In this document: piece by piece, positions 24,137 to 33,823 of the stretch | Layout: every line of letters starts with the position of its first letter | Position numbering within the stretch: position 1 is the stretch's first letter | Assembly: GCA_900109895.1 (NCBI GenBank) | Contig: FOBR01000005.1 | Coordinates: forward strand, 62,001 to 126,000 | Source of the DNA: a bacterium A37T11 | GTDB taxonomy: Bacteria; Bacteroidota; Bacteroidia; Sphingobacteriales; Sphingobacteriaceae | DNA length: 64,000 nt | Direction: 5' to 3' | The notes under the pieces: generated by a model | The model's database searches: none | The model's input: the letters and a program-made list of their open reading frames with translations, nothing else | Told to the model about the DNA's origin: nothing | Program-made: the position numbers and the translations under genes

Positions 24137-25728
24137 GTTTATTATCCCTGCTTATCTTCCTACCCTTGCCGGGAGCAATCCTGATCCTGCTGCTGCCTCA
24201 AAGCCGTCAAGTTGCCTATAAATACATAGCTTTATTGGTAAGCCTTCTCCAGTTAATACTTAGCGGATTTCTCTACGCCTGGTTCAATCCGGCATCAGCG
24301 GGCATTTCGAAACAGGGACTGTACCAATTTGTTGAACAATTACCTTGGATCAGGTTGGATTTGGGCAGTTTGGGCAAGCTGGAGATTGATTATATGGTGG
24401 GTATTGATGGGCTTTCCTTGCCTTTTTTATTCCTTACTGCCTTAGTGATGACGGTTGCCGTGATCGCTTCCTGGAATATGAACAAGAGCCTTAAAGGTTA
24501 TTTTTCATTGTTGCTATTGCTTAATATAGCCGTGATGGGTGTGTTTTCAGCACTCGACTTTTTTCTGTTCTACGTCTTTTATGAATTGATGCTGCTGCCA
24601 CTCTATTTCCTGATTGGTATATGGGGCGGTGTTCGCCGGGAATATGCTGCCATCAAGTTTTTCCTGTATACGTTATTTGGTTCAGTATTTATGTTATTGG
24701 TGATCATCGGACTTTATTTTTCAGTCACCAATCCCGCTACCGGAGCCCATAGCTTTAATATGCTTTATATGATGGATGCTGGTAATTTTGCCCCAGGGGC
24801 ATTATTTTCGCCAGGTACAGCACAATCAATCTTTGGCATACCAGCCCGCCTTTTAGGTTTCATTGTTTTGTTTGTTGCCTTTGCCATTAAAGTACCTATT
24901 GTACCACTGCATACCTGGCTGCCCGATGCGCACGTGGAAGCTCCGACCCCGGTATCCATCATACTGGCCGGAATACTGCTTAAGGTTGGGGGTTACGGAA
25001 TTTTAAGGGTGTGTTTTAGTATATTTCCCGATGCTGCTCTTCAGTCTGCATGGTGGTTGGGACTGATCGGCGTGATTTCCATTTTGTACGGTGCCATGAA
25101 CGCACTGGCCCAGAAAGACTTGAAACGACTGATTGCCTACTCTTCCATATCACATATGGGTTTTGTGCTATTGGGAATGGCCTCCATGACAACCGAAGGC
25201 ATTGGAGGGGCTATGTATCAAATGATCAGCCATGGCTTTTTATCGACTATGCTGTTTTTTCTTGTAGGCGTGCTATATGACCGAGTGCATGACCGCTATA
25301 TTTATAATTTCAGAGGCTTAGCCAATGTAATGCCGGGATATACCGTGTACACAGCCATCGCTTTTTTTGCGTCACTGGGTCTTCCTGGGTTTTCAGCATT
25401 TATAGCAGAAGCTTTTTCCCTCATCGGAGCCTTTCGGTCTGAAAGTGTAAACGGTTTACTTCCACGGTGGATGGCAATGGCTGGTTCCTTGGGCATCCTG
25501 CTCAGTGCTGCTTATTTTCTTTGGACATTGCAGCGAATGTTTTTTGGACAAACCCGATTAAAAGGAGGAGATGAATGGGTGAAGCAGTTGACACCTATTA
25601 GTCCGCGTGAAACGATCGTTTTGGTACCTATGCTGGTCTTTGCACTATTATTGGGACTGATGCCTGGATTGGTGTTTGAAAAGATTAACGCTTCATTGTT
25701 AGCTATTGTTGATTTGGTGACTAAGTAA
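24133..25728 (+). CDS. nuoM: NADH-quinone oxidoreductase subunit M
   Basis: A 531-residue antiporter-like subunit. It shows FYVFYELMLLPLYFLIGIWGG (the conserved Glu), KVPIVPLHTWLPDAHVEAPTPVSIILAGILLKVGGYG (Lys and His), the second Lys in ALAQKDLKRLIAYSSISHMGF, and LPGFSAFIAEAFSLIGAF. It overlaps nuoL by 4 bases and is 13 bases from nuoN. Confidence 0.98.
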   Translation: MSLLSLLIFLPLPGAILILLLPQSRQVAYKYIALLVSLLQLILSGFLYAWFNPASAGISKQGLYQFVEQLPWIRLDLGSLGKLEIDYMVGIDGLSLPFLFLTALVMTVAVIASWNMNKSLKGYFSLLLLLNIAVMGVFSALDFFLFYVFYELMLLPLYFLIGIWGGVRREYAAIKFFLYTLFGSVFMLLVIIGLYFSVTNPATGAHSFNMLYMMDAGNFAPGALFSPGTAQSIFGIPARLLGFIVLFVAFAIKVPIVPLHTWLPDAHVEAPTPVSIILAGILLKVGGYGILRVCFSIFPDAALQSAWWLGLIGVISILYGAMNALAQKDLKRLIAYSSISHMGFVLLGMASMTTEGIGGAMYQMISHGFLSTMLFFLVGVLYDRVHDRYIYNFRGLANVMPGYTVYTAIAFFASLGLPGFSAFIAEAFSLIGAFRSESVNGLLPRWMAMAGSLGILLSAAYFLWTLQRMFFGQTRLKGGDEWVKQLTPISPRETIVLVPMLVFALLLGLMPGLVFEKINASLLAIVDLVTK

Positions 25729-25741
25729 AAAGGGATAATTC

Positions 25742-27247
25742 ATGAAGCAACTTGTGCCAGATATTACCAATCAACTGGATACCCTAGTTAACGGGTTTTC
25801 TGGTATTGTACCGGAATTGGTGCTGGCTGTTACTTTTTTGATGGTTATCTTTTGCGGATTATTTCTGGGCAAACGTTGGTCCCAACTTTCTTTTTATATT
25901 TCTTTAGCTGGTATCATAGTTTCGGCCATTCCTTCGTATATTTTGCTTCGCCAGCCTACTGATACGGCCACTTCTCTTTTTTCAGGAATGATCGTTACAG
26001 ACCGCACCGGTCTTTATGGCCGCTTGCTCATCGCCCTGGTATGTGGTTTATTCGGTATTTTTGTCCAGTCAAATAAGGCTTTTCGTTCGCATCCCAAGAA
26101 ATTGGACGACTTGTATGCCATCCTCCTTTGTATCCAAATCGGGCTTAATTTCATGGTGCTGTCTATTCACTGGCTCATGGCCTTCATCTCCATTGAAATG
26201 GTTTCTATGGGGTCTTATTTGTTAGTTGGATACTTGGGCAAAGATGCCAGGCAAACAGAAGCCTCCCTCAAGTATGCACTTTTTGGCGCAGCTTGCTCTG
26301 CCGTTATGCTTTACGGCTTATCACTAATCTATGGATTTACGGGAAGTTTGGATTTTACGGATTCAGCACATTTAAAGCAATTACTTGATACAGATCCTCT
26401 GTTTTTGTTGTTGGCTATGTTGTTTGTTTTTACAGGTGTTGGCTTTAAACTATCTTTTGTTCCTTTCCATTTTTGGACGCCGGATGTTTATCAAGGAGCG
26501 CCTACACCAGTAACCGCATTTTTATCGACAGCACCAAAAATTGCAGGCATGATTTTATTGACTCGGATATTGATTGCCTGGCCTGCTGCGGGTTTTGAAT
26601 TTCCGAAGACGCTGCAGAACCTATTCATAGCCGCAGCTATTGCAACCATGCTTTTGGGTAACTTGGCCGCACTGAGGCAACAGGTCATTAAACGCATGAT
26701 GGCCTATTCTTCCATTGGTCATACCGGATTCTTGATGATGGCCATCCTGGCCTATCCGCAAAACGCTTATCAGGTGCTGTTTTTCTATTTGCTGGTCTAT
26801 TCGGTGATGAATATGCTGGTTTTTATGATAGTGGATTCCATAGAAAATTGGACATCAGCAATCGGGCTGGCTGACTACCGTGGTCTTGGTAAAATTTATC
26901 CAATTTCTTTCTTCTGCCTGGTAGTCGTGCTTATTTCACTGACGGGTTTGCCCCCCACGGGAGGATTCATGGCCAAACTGATGATTTTCTCATCCGTATA
27001 TGCTTCATGGCAGGCAGGAGGAGGCATCGGATTGTTACTTTTACTTATTACCGGTGCATTAACTACAGTCATTTCTCTATTCTTCTATTTCAAAGTTCCC
27101 TTACAGGCATTTCTTAAAGAACGTATTACAGAAATTCCGGCAATGACAAAAGAAAAACTAAATTTTATGGGTTGGATAGCAGTATTTTTGACGGCTGCCA
27201 TTCTTCTCCTTGGTATTTATCCGCAGTGGTTTTTGCCAAATTTTTAA
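25742..27247 (+). CDS. nuoN: NADH-quinone oxidoreductase subunit N
   Basis: A 501-residue antiporter-like subunit. Conserved sequences are HWLMAFISIEMVSMGSYLLVGY, KLSFVPFHFWTPDVYQGAPTPVTAFLSTAPKIAG, and LRQQVIKRMMAYSSIGHTGF with LTGLPPTGGFMAKLMIF. It is the last gene of the nuoHIJKLMN run. The ammonium transporter gene follows 65 bases later. Confidence 0.98.
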   Translation: MKQLVPDITNQLDTLVNGFSGIVPELVLAVTFLMVIFCGLFLGKRWSQLSFYISLAGIIVSAIPSYILLRQPTDTATSLFSGMIVTDRTGLYGRLLIALVCGLFGIFVQSNKAFRSHPKKLDDLYAILLCIQIGLNFMVLSIHWLMAFISIEMVSMGSYLLVGYLGKDARQTEASLKYALFGAACSAVMLYGLSLIYGFTGSLDFTDSAHLKQLLDTDPLFLLLAMLFVFTGVGFKLSFVPFHFWTPDVYQGAPTPVTAFLSTAPKIAGMILLTRILIAWPAAGFEFPKTLQNLFIAAAIATMLLGNLAALRQQVIKRMMAYSSIGHTGFLMMAILAYPQNAYQVLFFYLLVYSVMNMLVFMIVDSIENWTSAIGLADYRGLGKIYPISFFCLVVVLISLTGLPPTGGFMAKLMIFSSVYASWQAGGGIGLLLLLITGALTTVISLFFYFKVPLQAFLKERITEIPAMTKEKLNFMGWIAVFLTAAILLLGIYPQWFLPNF

Positions 27248-27312
27248 TTTTCTATTAAAACATGTGCTATTTTTTGCGTTAATTTGCTGTCCTATTATAA
27301 TATTTATTAAAC

Positions 27313-28626
27313 ATGGAAGCAAAAAAATCATTTATTCCTATTATTTTCTTGTTATGTATCGTAGTACTGGCTCTTTTTAATCCAGGTTTACCACTTTCTG
27401 GTCAGGAAACCGAAATTTCCGGTGCAGATGTGGCCTGGATGCTTACATCCACCGCTTTGGTCCTGATCATGACCCCAGGACTTGCCTTTTTTTATGGAGG
27501 CATGGTTAGTAAAAAGAATGTGATTTCTACCATGTTGCAAAGTTTTATCTGTATGGCAGTCGTGGCGGTACTATGGGTGGTTTTTGGTTTCAGCCTGGTA
27601 TTTGGTGATTCTATAGGTGGAATTATTGGTAATCCGGGCACTTATTTCATGTTTAAAAATGTTATTGGCGGGCATACATGGCCCGGAGCACCCACCATAC
27701 CACTTTCACTTTTTGCCATGTATCAGCTAAAATTTGCGATCATTACACCAGCCTTAATTACAGGTGCCTTTGCAGAACGAATCCGGTTTACCTCCTATGT
27801 GTTGTTTATTTGTCTGTTCTTTGTTTTTATCTATGCACCTTTGGCACATGCCACCTGGCATCCCGATGGCATCCTGGCTAAGCTTGGAGTTCTTGATTTT
27901 GCGGGTGGTACCGTTGTACATATGTCGGCAGGTATTACCGCGTTGGCATCCGCCATTTATTTGAAACAAGGCACTAAAAACGGGGGGCACAATCCCGCGC
28001 GTATAACCTATGTACTCATTGGAACAGGTTTACTGTGGTTTGGTTGGATTGGATTTAATGCCGGATCAGCATTTGGTGCCAATAGTCTTGCCGCATCCGC
28101 GTTGGCCACAACCAGTGCGGCTTCCGGAGCGGCAGCATTGGCCTGGATATTTTTTGAAGCAGCACTCGGTAAAAAGCCTACAGCTATGGGGGCATGCATC
28201 GGTATCGTTGTTGGGTTAGTGGCTATCACGCCGGCGGCAGGATTTGTTACCGTTCCCCATTCCCTGATCATTGGAGTTGTCGCGGCAATTATTTGCCGTT
28301 TGGTAGTGGCCTGGCGCACACGTTCTAAAGTTGATGACACTTTAGATGTATTTCCTTGCCATGGTGTTGGCGGCATGGTAGGTATGTTACTAACAGGTGT
28401 TTTTGCTACCCATACCATCAACGCTTTAGTGACCACGGATGGGCTGTTTTTCGGACAAACAGGCCTTTTTACCATTCATCTTATAGCACTGGTTGGAGCA
28501 GCCATCTTTACTTTTGTCATGGCTTTTATCCTGTTAAAGATCACCGACCTCATTAGTAAGCTAAGAGTGAGTGCGGAGGAGGAAGAGATTGGATTGGATA
28601 TCTCCCAGCACGGCGAAAAACTTTAG
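27313..28626 (+). CDS. amtB: Ammonium transporter (Amt/Rh family)
   Basis: A 437-residue transporter with a leading hydrophobic segment that looks like a cleavable signal peptide and then eleven helices. It has VAWMLTSTALVLIMTPGLAFFYGGMVSKKN, FAGGTVVHMSAGITALASA (one of the pore His residues), LLWFGWIGFNAGSAFGAN, and FPCHGVGGMVGMLLTGVFA (the second His). The signature residues of the pore are all present. A glnB/glnK PII gene, which usually accompanies amtB, is absent on both sides. It moves ammonium across the inner membrane. Confidence 0.97.
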   Translation: MEAKKSFIPIIFLLCIVVLALFNPGLPLSGQETEISGADVAWMLTSTALVLIMTPGLAFFYGGMVSKKNVISTMLQSFICMAVVAVLWVVFGFSLVFGDSIGGIIGNPGTYFMFKNVIGGHTWPGAPTIPLSLFAMYQLKFAIITPALITGAFAERIRFTSYVLFICLFFVFIYAPLAHATWHPDGILAKLGVLDFAGGTVVHMSAGITALASAIYLKQGTKNGGHNPARITYVLIGTGLLWFGWIGFNAGSAFGANSLAASALATTSAASGAAALAWIFFEAALGKKPTAMGACIGIVVGLVAITPAAGFVTVPHSLIIGVVAAIICRLVVAWRTRSKVDDTLDVFPCHGVGGMVGMLLTGVFATHTINALVTTDGLFFGQTGLFTIHLIALVGAAIFTFVMAFILLKITDLISKLRVSAEEEEIGLDISQHGEKL

Positions 28627-28755
28627 GGTCTGTCTTTAAAAGCACTTGGTGCCCCACAGTCAGTATAAAAGATGACTACGGTTATTTTTTCCTAATATTT
28701 TGGTGCGTTTATTTGCAGGTAAATCAGGATGTGAATGAATGTAAACTGATTTGTC

Positions 28756-28763
28756 TATATTTG
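28756..28763 (+). promoter_or_regulatory. -7 promoter element of the acyl-ACP desaturase gene (TATATTTG)
   Basis: TATATTTG ends 7 bases before the ATG at 28771, so transcription should start at or next to the start codon. No TTG lies at the usual -33 distance. Confidence 0.5.
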
Positions 28764-28770
28764 TAGCCAT

Positions 28771-29766
28771 ATGCAAGAAACAATGCAACCAATTAATGAG
28801 GGATCAAGAAAAGAGGTCATGCGGTATCTGGAGCCATTCATGTTAAACGAAATGAGTGAGTACCTGAAGCCGGTGGAAGAGATGTGGCAACCAGCCGATT
28901 TTTTGCCGGATGCCTCCCGATCTACTTTTTTTGAAGAAATAAAAGATCTTCAGGAAAGTGCTAATGAATTACCTTATGATCTTGTCGCTGTTTTAATAGG
29001 AGACACCCTCACCGAGGAGGCCTTGCCCACCTATGAATCTTGGTTAACCATGGTAGATGACGTGGAGAAGAATGAGCAGGGAGGATGGATGAAATGGACG
29101 CGTGCCTGGACTGCAGAAGAAAACCGCCATGGCGATCTTTTAAATAAATACCTGTTCCTGTCCGGAAGAGTCAATATGCGCGAATTTGAGATCTCTGCCC
29201 AATACCTCATTAAAGACGGATTTGATATTGGAACCGGTAGTGATCCTTATCGGAATTTTATATATACTTCCTTCCAGGAGCTTGCTACCAACGTATCACA
29301 TCGGCGGGTTGCGGGGCTTTCCAAACAATCAGGTGATAAATTATTGGCTAAAATGTGTGGCGTCATCGCCTCAGACGAGGCTCGTCATGCAAAAGCATAC
29401 ATCAGTTTTATTAAGCATGCCATCAAAGTTGATCCAAATGAGGTATTGTTGGCGTTTGAAGATATGATGCGTAAAAAAATCGTCATGCCAGCACACCTCT
29501 TAAGAGAGTCCGGAGAGCCGCAAGGAGAAGTTTTTGCCCACTTTTCAGATGCAGCGCAGCGTTTAGGCGTATATACAGCACTTGACTATGTTGACATATT
29601 GAAAGAACTGCTTAAAGATTGGAAGGTAGAAAAGCTAAGCGACCTCAATGAAGCCGGCGAAAAGGCCAGGGATTACCTGGTTAAACTACCTGACCGATTG
29701 ATCCGCATCGCCGATCGAATGAAAAATCCGTTAAAGGAATATAAATTTAAATGGATCTACGGATAA
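28771..29766 (+). CDS. Acyl-ACP desaturase (fatty-acid desaturase type 2)
   Basis: A 331-residue soluble diiron protein with the ferritin-like fold. The two metal-binding Glu-x-x-His motifs are in WTAEENRHGDLLNKY and ASDEARHAKAYISF, and earlier Glu ligands lie in LIGDTLTEEALPTYESWL. The length matches acyl-ACP desaturases, which put a double bond in acyl chains carried by ACP and so tune membrane fluidity. The mRNA appears close to leaderless. A radical SAM gene follows 6 bases after. Confidence 0.92.
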   Translation: MQETMQPINEGSRKEVMRYLEPFMLNEMSEYLKPVEEMWQPADFLPDASRSTFFEEIKDLQESANELPYDLVAVLIGDTLTEEALPTYESWLTMVDDVEKNEQGGWMKWTRAWTAEENRHGDLLNKYLFLSGRVNMREFEISAQYLIKDGFDIGTGSDPYRNFIYTSFQELATNVSHRRVAGLSKQSGDKLLAKMCGVIASDEARHAKAYISFIKHAIKVDPNEVLLAFEDMMRKKIVMPAHLLRESGEPQGEVFAHFSDAAQRLGVYTALDYVDILKELLKDWKVEKLSDLNEAGEKARDYLVKLPDRLIRIADRMKNPLKEYKFKWIYG

Positions 29767-29772
29767 GGGAAC

Positions 29773-30738
29773 ATGGCGACGTTGCTGGATACAGGCCAAA
29801 AGCCCTATAATCATTACGGGGCTCACCTTCGTCAGAAATATGATGGAAAGCGCGTATTTAAAATCATCGTCGACGGAAATTTTACCTGCCCAAACCGCGA
29901 TGGCAGCAAGGGCTATGGAGGCTGTGCCTATTGTAATGTAGACTCTTTTACGCCCGAATCTGCACGGAGCATGCCCACTATCCGGCAGCAGGTGGAAGAA
30001 GGGATTGAGCGTGCGGTAAAAGGATATGCCGCCGAAAAATTTATCATCTATTTCCAGCCCAACACCAATACATACGCCCCAGTTCATTACCTCAAAGCGA
30101 TGTATGACGAAGCGCTGAATGTTGCTCCCGAGCATGTAGTGGGATTGTCTGTCGGTACCCGTCCTGATTGCATCGACTTTGAAAAGATAGCCCTGCTTGA
30201 AAGTTATACCGACCGGTATGACGTCGATCTGGAAATGGGCATGGAATCTATTTACAACGACACGCTTAACCGTATCAACCGGGGTTGCTCACACGAGGAA
30301 TTGGAGAACGCATTACAGTTAGTAAAAAATAGTCCTCTGGATATCTGTGTGCACACCATTTTTGGATTTCCCTGGGAGACCCGTGAGATGATGTTAAGAT
30401 ATGCCGACGAGATCAACCGCTTTCCGCAGATAAAATTTGTCAAGCTGCATCACCTGCACATTGTAGAAGGATCCATTATGGGAGTTCAGTACAAGCGCGA
30501 ACCCTTTCATGTATTCAGCCTGGAAGAATATACCGACTTTTTATGTGCATTTATTCCGCTGTTGCGGTCAGATATAGTAATCCAACGTTTATTTGGCTTG
30601 GCGGATTACGATCTACTGATCGCACCAAACTGGGGAAAGAACAAATCATCCATCCAGACGTATATTGATAAAAAACTCGAAAGGAGAGGAGCAGTCCAAG
30701 GTTCCAATTATCGTCAACCGATCAGCAAACTTGCCTGA
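29773..30738 (+). CDS. Radical SAM protein, TIGR01212/YhcC family
   Basis: A 321-residue protein whose N-terminus FKIIVDGNFTCPNRDGSKGYGGCAYCN (key cysteines C-x9-C-x2-C) holds a 4Fe-4S cluster with the spacing of the YhcC/TIGR01212 family rather than the usual Cys-x3-Cys-x2-Cys. Further family motifs are YFQPNTNTYAP, VGLSVGTRPDCID, LEMGMESIYNDTLNRINRG and HTIFGFPWET. The reaction is unknown; the family is often suspected to modify tRNA or a small molecule. It lies 6 bases from the desaturase and is followed 5 bases later by the hydrolase gene. Confidence 0.95.
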   Translation: MATLLDTGQKPYNHYGAHLRQKYDGKRVFKIIVDGNFTCPNRDGSKGYGGCAYCNVDSFTPESARSMPTIRQQVEEGIERAVKGYAAEKFIIYFQPNTNTYAPVHYLKAMYDEALNVAPEHVVGLSVGTRPDCIDFEKIALLESYTDRYDVDLEMGMESIYNDTLNRINRGCSHEELENALQLVKNSPLDICVHTIFGFPWETREMMLRYADEINRFPQIKFVKLHHLHIVEGSIMGVQYKREPFHVFSLEEYTDFLCAFIPLLRSDIVIQRLFGLADYDLLIAPNWGKNKSSIQTYIDKKLERRGAVQGSNYRQPISKLA

Positions 30739-30743
30739 AAAAC

Positions 30744-31847
30744 ATGAAAATGTTCATAATTATTTTTACGATCATCGTCCTGCTGATTGCGCTGGTCGTC
30801 TATCTGTTCATGCAACTACCTTCATTCGGAAAAAAGCCTTCAGGAGAACGTCTTCGACGAATCGAACAATCCCGCTATTATAAGAATGGCAAGTTTCAGA
30901 CCCGTCCGGATATTGATAAAACCCCCAAAACAGCCTCATTGTTTCGGATCATTCCAGAACTTCTCAATCATCATCCACGTGTACGACCTTCAAAACCCTT
31001 GCCCGTCATACGGTCAGACCTAAAGGCTGTTGTCAATGATGGCATCGTTATAACCTGGTTTGGCCATTCATCTTATCTCATTCAATTACGCGGAACAAAC
31101 ATACTGGTGGACCCTGTCTTTGGCCAAAGGCCATCCCCAGTAAACTTTATGGGGACTAAACGATTTGATGGCACACAAGTATTCACGGCCGCTGGCATGC
31201 CGGTCATCGACCTACTGATACTAAGTCACGATCATTACGACCATTTGGATTACGAAACGATCCTGAAGCTGAAACCCAAAATTAAGCAAATACTTACGCC
31301 ACTGGGAGTGGGTTCGCACCTTGAATATTGGGGTTACAACCCCGCCATCATCCATGAAGTAGATTGGTGGGATGAATTTGAGTTCGGGAAAATCAAGTTT
31401 ACCGCCACTCCCGGCATTCATTTTTCAGGACGTGGGTTAAACCAAAACAAAACATTTTGGTCCTCATTTGTCATGGAGACCGGCGGCACGCGGATTTTTC
31501 TGGGTGGAGACTCCGGATATGGTGAACACTACAAGGCCCTTGGTAATAAATTTGGCCCATTTGAACTCGCCATCATCGAATGCGGCCAATACAACAAACT
31601 TTGGCCAGACATCCACCACATGCCCGAGCAAACAGCACAAGCTGCAGTTGATCTGAAAGCCAAAGTTCTGCTCCCGGTGCACTGGGCTAAATTTGCCCTG
31701 AGCCAGCACCCATGGGACGAACCTATCAAGCGATTAATAGTTAAAGCCAATGAACTAGGGCTACTGGTTACCACCCCTATTATTGGAGAAAAAATTGTAG
31801 TAAACGAAACCTATCCCACTACACAATGGTGGGAAAGCATTCATTAA
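30744..31847 (+). CDS. MBL-fold hydrolase, UlaG/NAPE-PLD-like, membrane-anchored
   Basis: A 367-residue protein that starts with one hydrophobic helix (FIIIFTIIVLLIALVVYLFM), an anchor or signal. The metal site is intact: LSHDHYDHLD provides His-x-His-x-Asp-His, and GVGSHLEYWG, GGDSGYGEHY and LLPVHWAKF provide the other ligands. The opening ITWFGHSSYLIQLRGTNILVDPVFG is typical of the lactonase/phospholipase-D branch (UlaG, NAPE-PLD). The substrate may be a lipid or a lactone. The last 4 bases overlap the end of aguA on the other strand. Confidence 0.92.
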   Translation: MKMFIIIFTIIVLLIALVVYLFMQLPSFGKKPSGERLRRIEQSRYYKNGKFQTRPDIDKTPKTASLFRIIPELLNHHPRVRPSKPLPVIRSDLKAVVNDGIVITWFGHSSYLIQLRGTNILVDPVFGQRPSPVNFMGTKRFDGTQVFTAAGMPVIDLLILSHDHYDHLDYETILKLKPKIKQILTPLGVGSHLEYWGYNPAIIHEVDWWDEFEFGKIKFTATPGIHFSGRGLNQNKTFWSSFVMETGGTRIFLGGDSGYGEHYKALGNKFGPFELAIIECGQYNKLWPDIHHMPEQTAQAAVDLKAKVLLPVHWAKFALSQHPWDEPIKRLIVKANELGLLVTTPIIGEKIVVNETYPTTQWWESIH

Positions 31848-32887
31848 ACCGCCGGTTCTTGTTGGCTAAGACAGTGAAAACTTCCCAACCCCCAAATAAT
31901 CACTGCGCTATCTATACCAACCACTTTGCGATCAGGGAAGCAAGTTTGGATAATATTTAATGCCTTATCGTCTTTCGCGCACCGATAGGTAGGAACGATG
32001 ACCGATTGGTTTGCTATATAAAAATTGGCATAGGAGGCAGGCAAACGCTGGCCCTCTATATAGATAGGTTCAGGCATGGGCAATTCAATGATATCCAGCA
32101 AACTGCCATTTTCCAATTTCATTTCCTGAAGCTGGGCCAGATTATTTTGCAAGATCTCATAATTGGAATCCGACTTATTATCTTCGACAACCGTCAGTAC
32201 CGTATGCTCGTTGACAAAACGCACGGTGTCATCCACATGCCCATCGGTATCATCCCCCACGATGCCATCATCAACCCAAAGTATCTGTGACACCCGGTAA
32301 AAATTTTTGAGGTAGCTCTCAATCTCAGATTGTGTCAGGTGAGGATTCCGGTTTTTGTTAAGCAAGCAACTTCTGGAGGTCAGCAAAGCACCATTTCCAT
32401 TAAACTCTACCGAACCACCTTCCATAATAATACCAGGATACATCACCTTTAAATCCAAAGCTTTCCCAACCAGCGTAGGAATGACATCATCCAGATCATA
32501 AGGAGGGTATTTCCCACCCCAGGCATTAAACCCCCAGTCCAGTACGACTTTTTTGTCAATGGCTGCATCTTTATTTACCAGAAAAGCAGGGCCATGGTCA
32601 CGGCACCAAGCATCGTTCGTTGGATGAAAATAAAATTCCACTTGACCAAGTCGGGCATTGGTTTTTGATAAATGCTCAAGCGCAAATGCTTTCATGTGCT
32701 CATCTTTCACATTGATCCGCACTTTTTCCCCAAGAGAAAGCTCCGCCACAAACTGCGCATACGCCGGATATATTTGCTGGATGAGCCCAGGCCATGAATC
32801 TTCCTTATGTGGCCAACTCAGCCAAGTAGCTTCATGTTTTTCCCATTCAGCTGGAAATCGGTAACCCGATAAATCAAAAGCATTCAT
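31844..32887 (-). CDS. aguA: Agmatine deiminase
   Basis: A 347-residue peptidyl-arginine-deiminase-fold enzyme that turns agmatine into N-carbamoylputrescine. It starts MNAFDLSGYRFPAEWEKHEA with the family motif EATWLSWPHKEDSWP, then NDAWCRDHGPAFLVNK, MEGGSVEFNGNGALLTS, VGDDTDGHVDDTVRFV and the nucleophile Cys in LGSFHCLSQQEP at the C-terminus. The usual GGG before the Cys is GLG here. I use the ATG at 32887 rather than the TTG at 32890. It is one base-step from aguB (TAATTGATG), so both are made together. Confidence 0.95.
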   Translation of the reverse strand: MNAFDLSGYRFPAEWEKHEATWLSWPHKEDSWPGLIQQIYPAYAQFVAELSLGEKVRINVKDEHMKAFALEHLSKTNARLGQVEFYFHPTNDAWCRDHGPAFLVNKDAAIDKKVVLDWGFNAWGGKYPPYDLDDVIPTLVGKALDLKVMYPGIIMEGGSVEFNGNGALLTSRSCLLNKNRNPHLTQSEIESYLKNFYRVSQILWVDDGIVGDDTDGHVDDTVRFVNEHTVLTVVEDNKSDSNYEILQNNLAQLQEMKLENGSLLDIIELPMPEPIYIEGQRLPASYANFYIANQSVIVPTYRCAKDDKALNIIQTCFPDRKVVGIDSAVIIWGLGSFHCLSQQEPAV

Positions 32888-32890
32888 CAA

Positions 32891-33766
32891 TTAATCTTCG
32901 TCTAAAAACCGTTTCGTTATTGGCTGATAACTATCAATCCGCCGGTCCCTCAAAAATGGCCAATGCTTACGGAAATAATCAGATTCTGATAGGTCAATAT
33001 CGGTCACAGCTGTTTCCTCAGCGTCATGCGAAGCCAGGTAAAGCAATTTGCCCTGGGCGTTGGTCACAAAACTTCCGCCCCAAAATTTCATGGCTCCGTC
33101 CTGCTCAAACCCTACGCGGTTCACGCTGATCACCGGCACCCCATTTGCCACCGCATGTGAGCGTTGGATAGTTTGCCAGGCATTGTATTGATCTTGATTA
33201 GTCTCGGCATCCTGATTGGTGTCCCAGCCAATGGCGGTCGGGTAAAAGAGGAGTTCTGCACCCATCAGGGCTGTGATCCTGGAGGCTTCAGGGTACCATT
33301 GGTCCCAACAAATTAACACTCCGATTGTTGCAAACTTGGTTTTAAAGATCTTATAACCCAAATCACCGGGCGTAAAATAAAACTTCTCATAAAAAGCCGG
33401 ATCATCAGGAATGTGCATCTTTCGATATTTACCCAAATAACTACCATCCGCATCGATCACGGCGGTCGTATTATGATAAATCCCCGCTGTGCGCTTTTCA
33501 AACAATGAAGCAATGATCACCACGCCCAGTTCAGCAGCTATTGGTGCCAGTGCATCCGTAGATGGACCTGGAATAGATTCAGCCAGGTCGAAGTTATTAT
33601 AATCCTCCACATCACAAAAGTAGAGTGAGGTAAACAGTTCCTGCAAACAAACAATTTGCGCCCCGGCTGCGGCAGCCACCTTTATCTGGTCAATGGCTTT
33701 TTCCAGATTGGTACCCTTATCGGCCACACAACTCATTTGCACAGTTCCTATTTTAATTATAGACAT
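32891..33766 (-). CDS. aguB: N-carbamoylputrescine amidase
   Basis: A 291-residue member of the nitrilase superfamily with the catalytic Glu in VCLQELFTSLYF, Lys in KYRKMHIPDD and Cys in GVLICWDQWYPEASR. The motif IGWDTNQDAETNQDQYNAWQ is typical of the AguB branch. It converts the aguA product to putrescine. I start at the ATG at 33766 (MSIIKIGTVQMSC): the frame extends to 33805 but the extra residues are AT-rich and unlike other family members. It follows rpoN on the same strand by 57 bases. Confidence 0.95.
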   Translation of the reverse strand: MSIIKIGTVQMSCVADKGTNLEKAIDQIKVAAAAGAQIVCLQELFTSLYFCDVEDYNNFDLAESIPGPSTDALAPIAAELGVVIIASLFEKRTAGIYHNTTAVIDADGSYLGKYRKMHIPDDPAFYEKFYFTPGDLGYKIFKTKFATIGVLICWDQWYPEASRITALMGAELLFYPTAIGWDTNQDAETNQDQYNAWQTIQRSHAVANGVPVISVNRVGFEQDGAMKFWGGSFVTNAQGKLLYLASHDAEETAVTDIDLSESDYFRKHWPFLRDRRIDSYQPITKRFLDED

Positions 33767-33823
33767 TTTAATAGTTAATTTCTGAATTATTAATTTATAT
33801 ATCATTCATAATCCATCATTCAA

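Noticed and set aside
28008-28475. 155-codon minus-strand frame
   Set aside because: Antisense to the ammonium transporter, rich in Pro, Thr and Ala from reverse reading; no family features.
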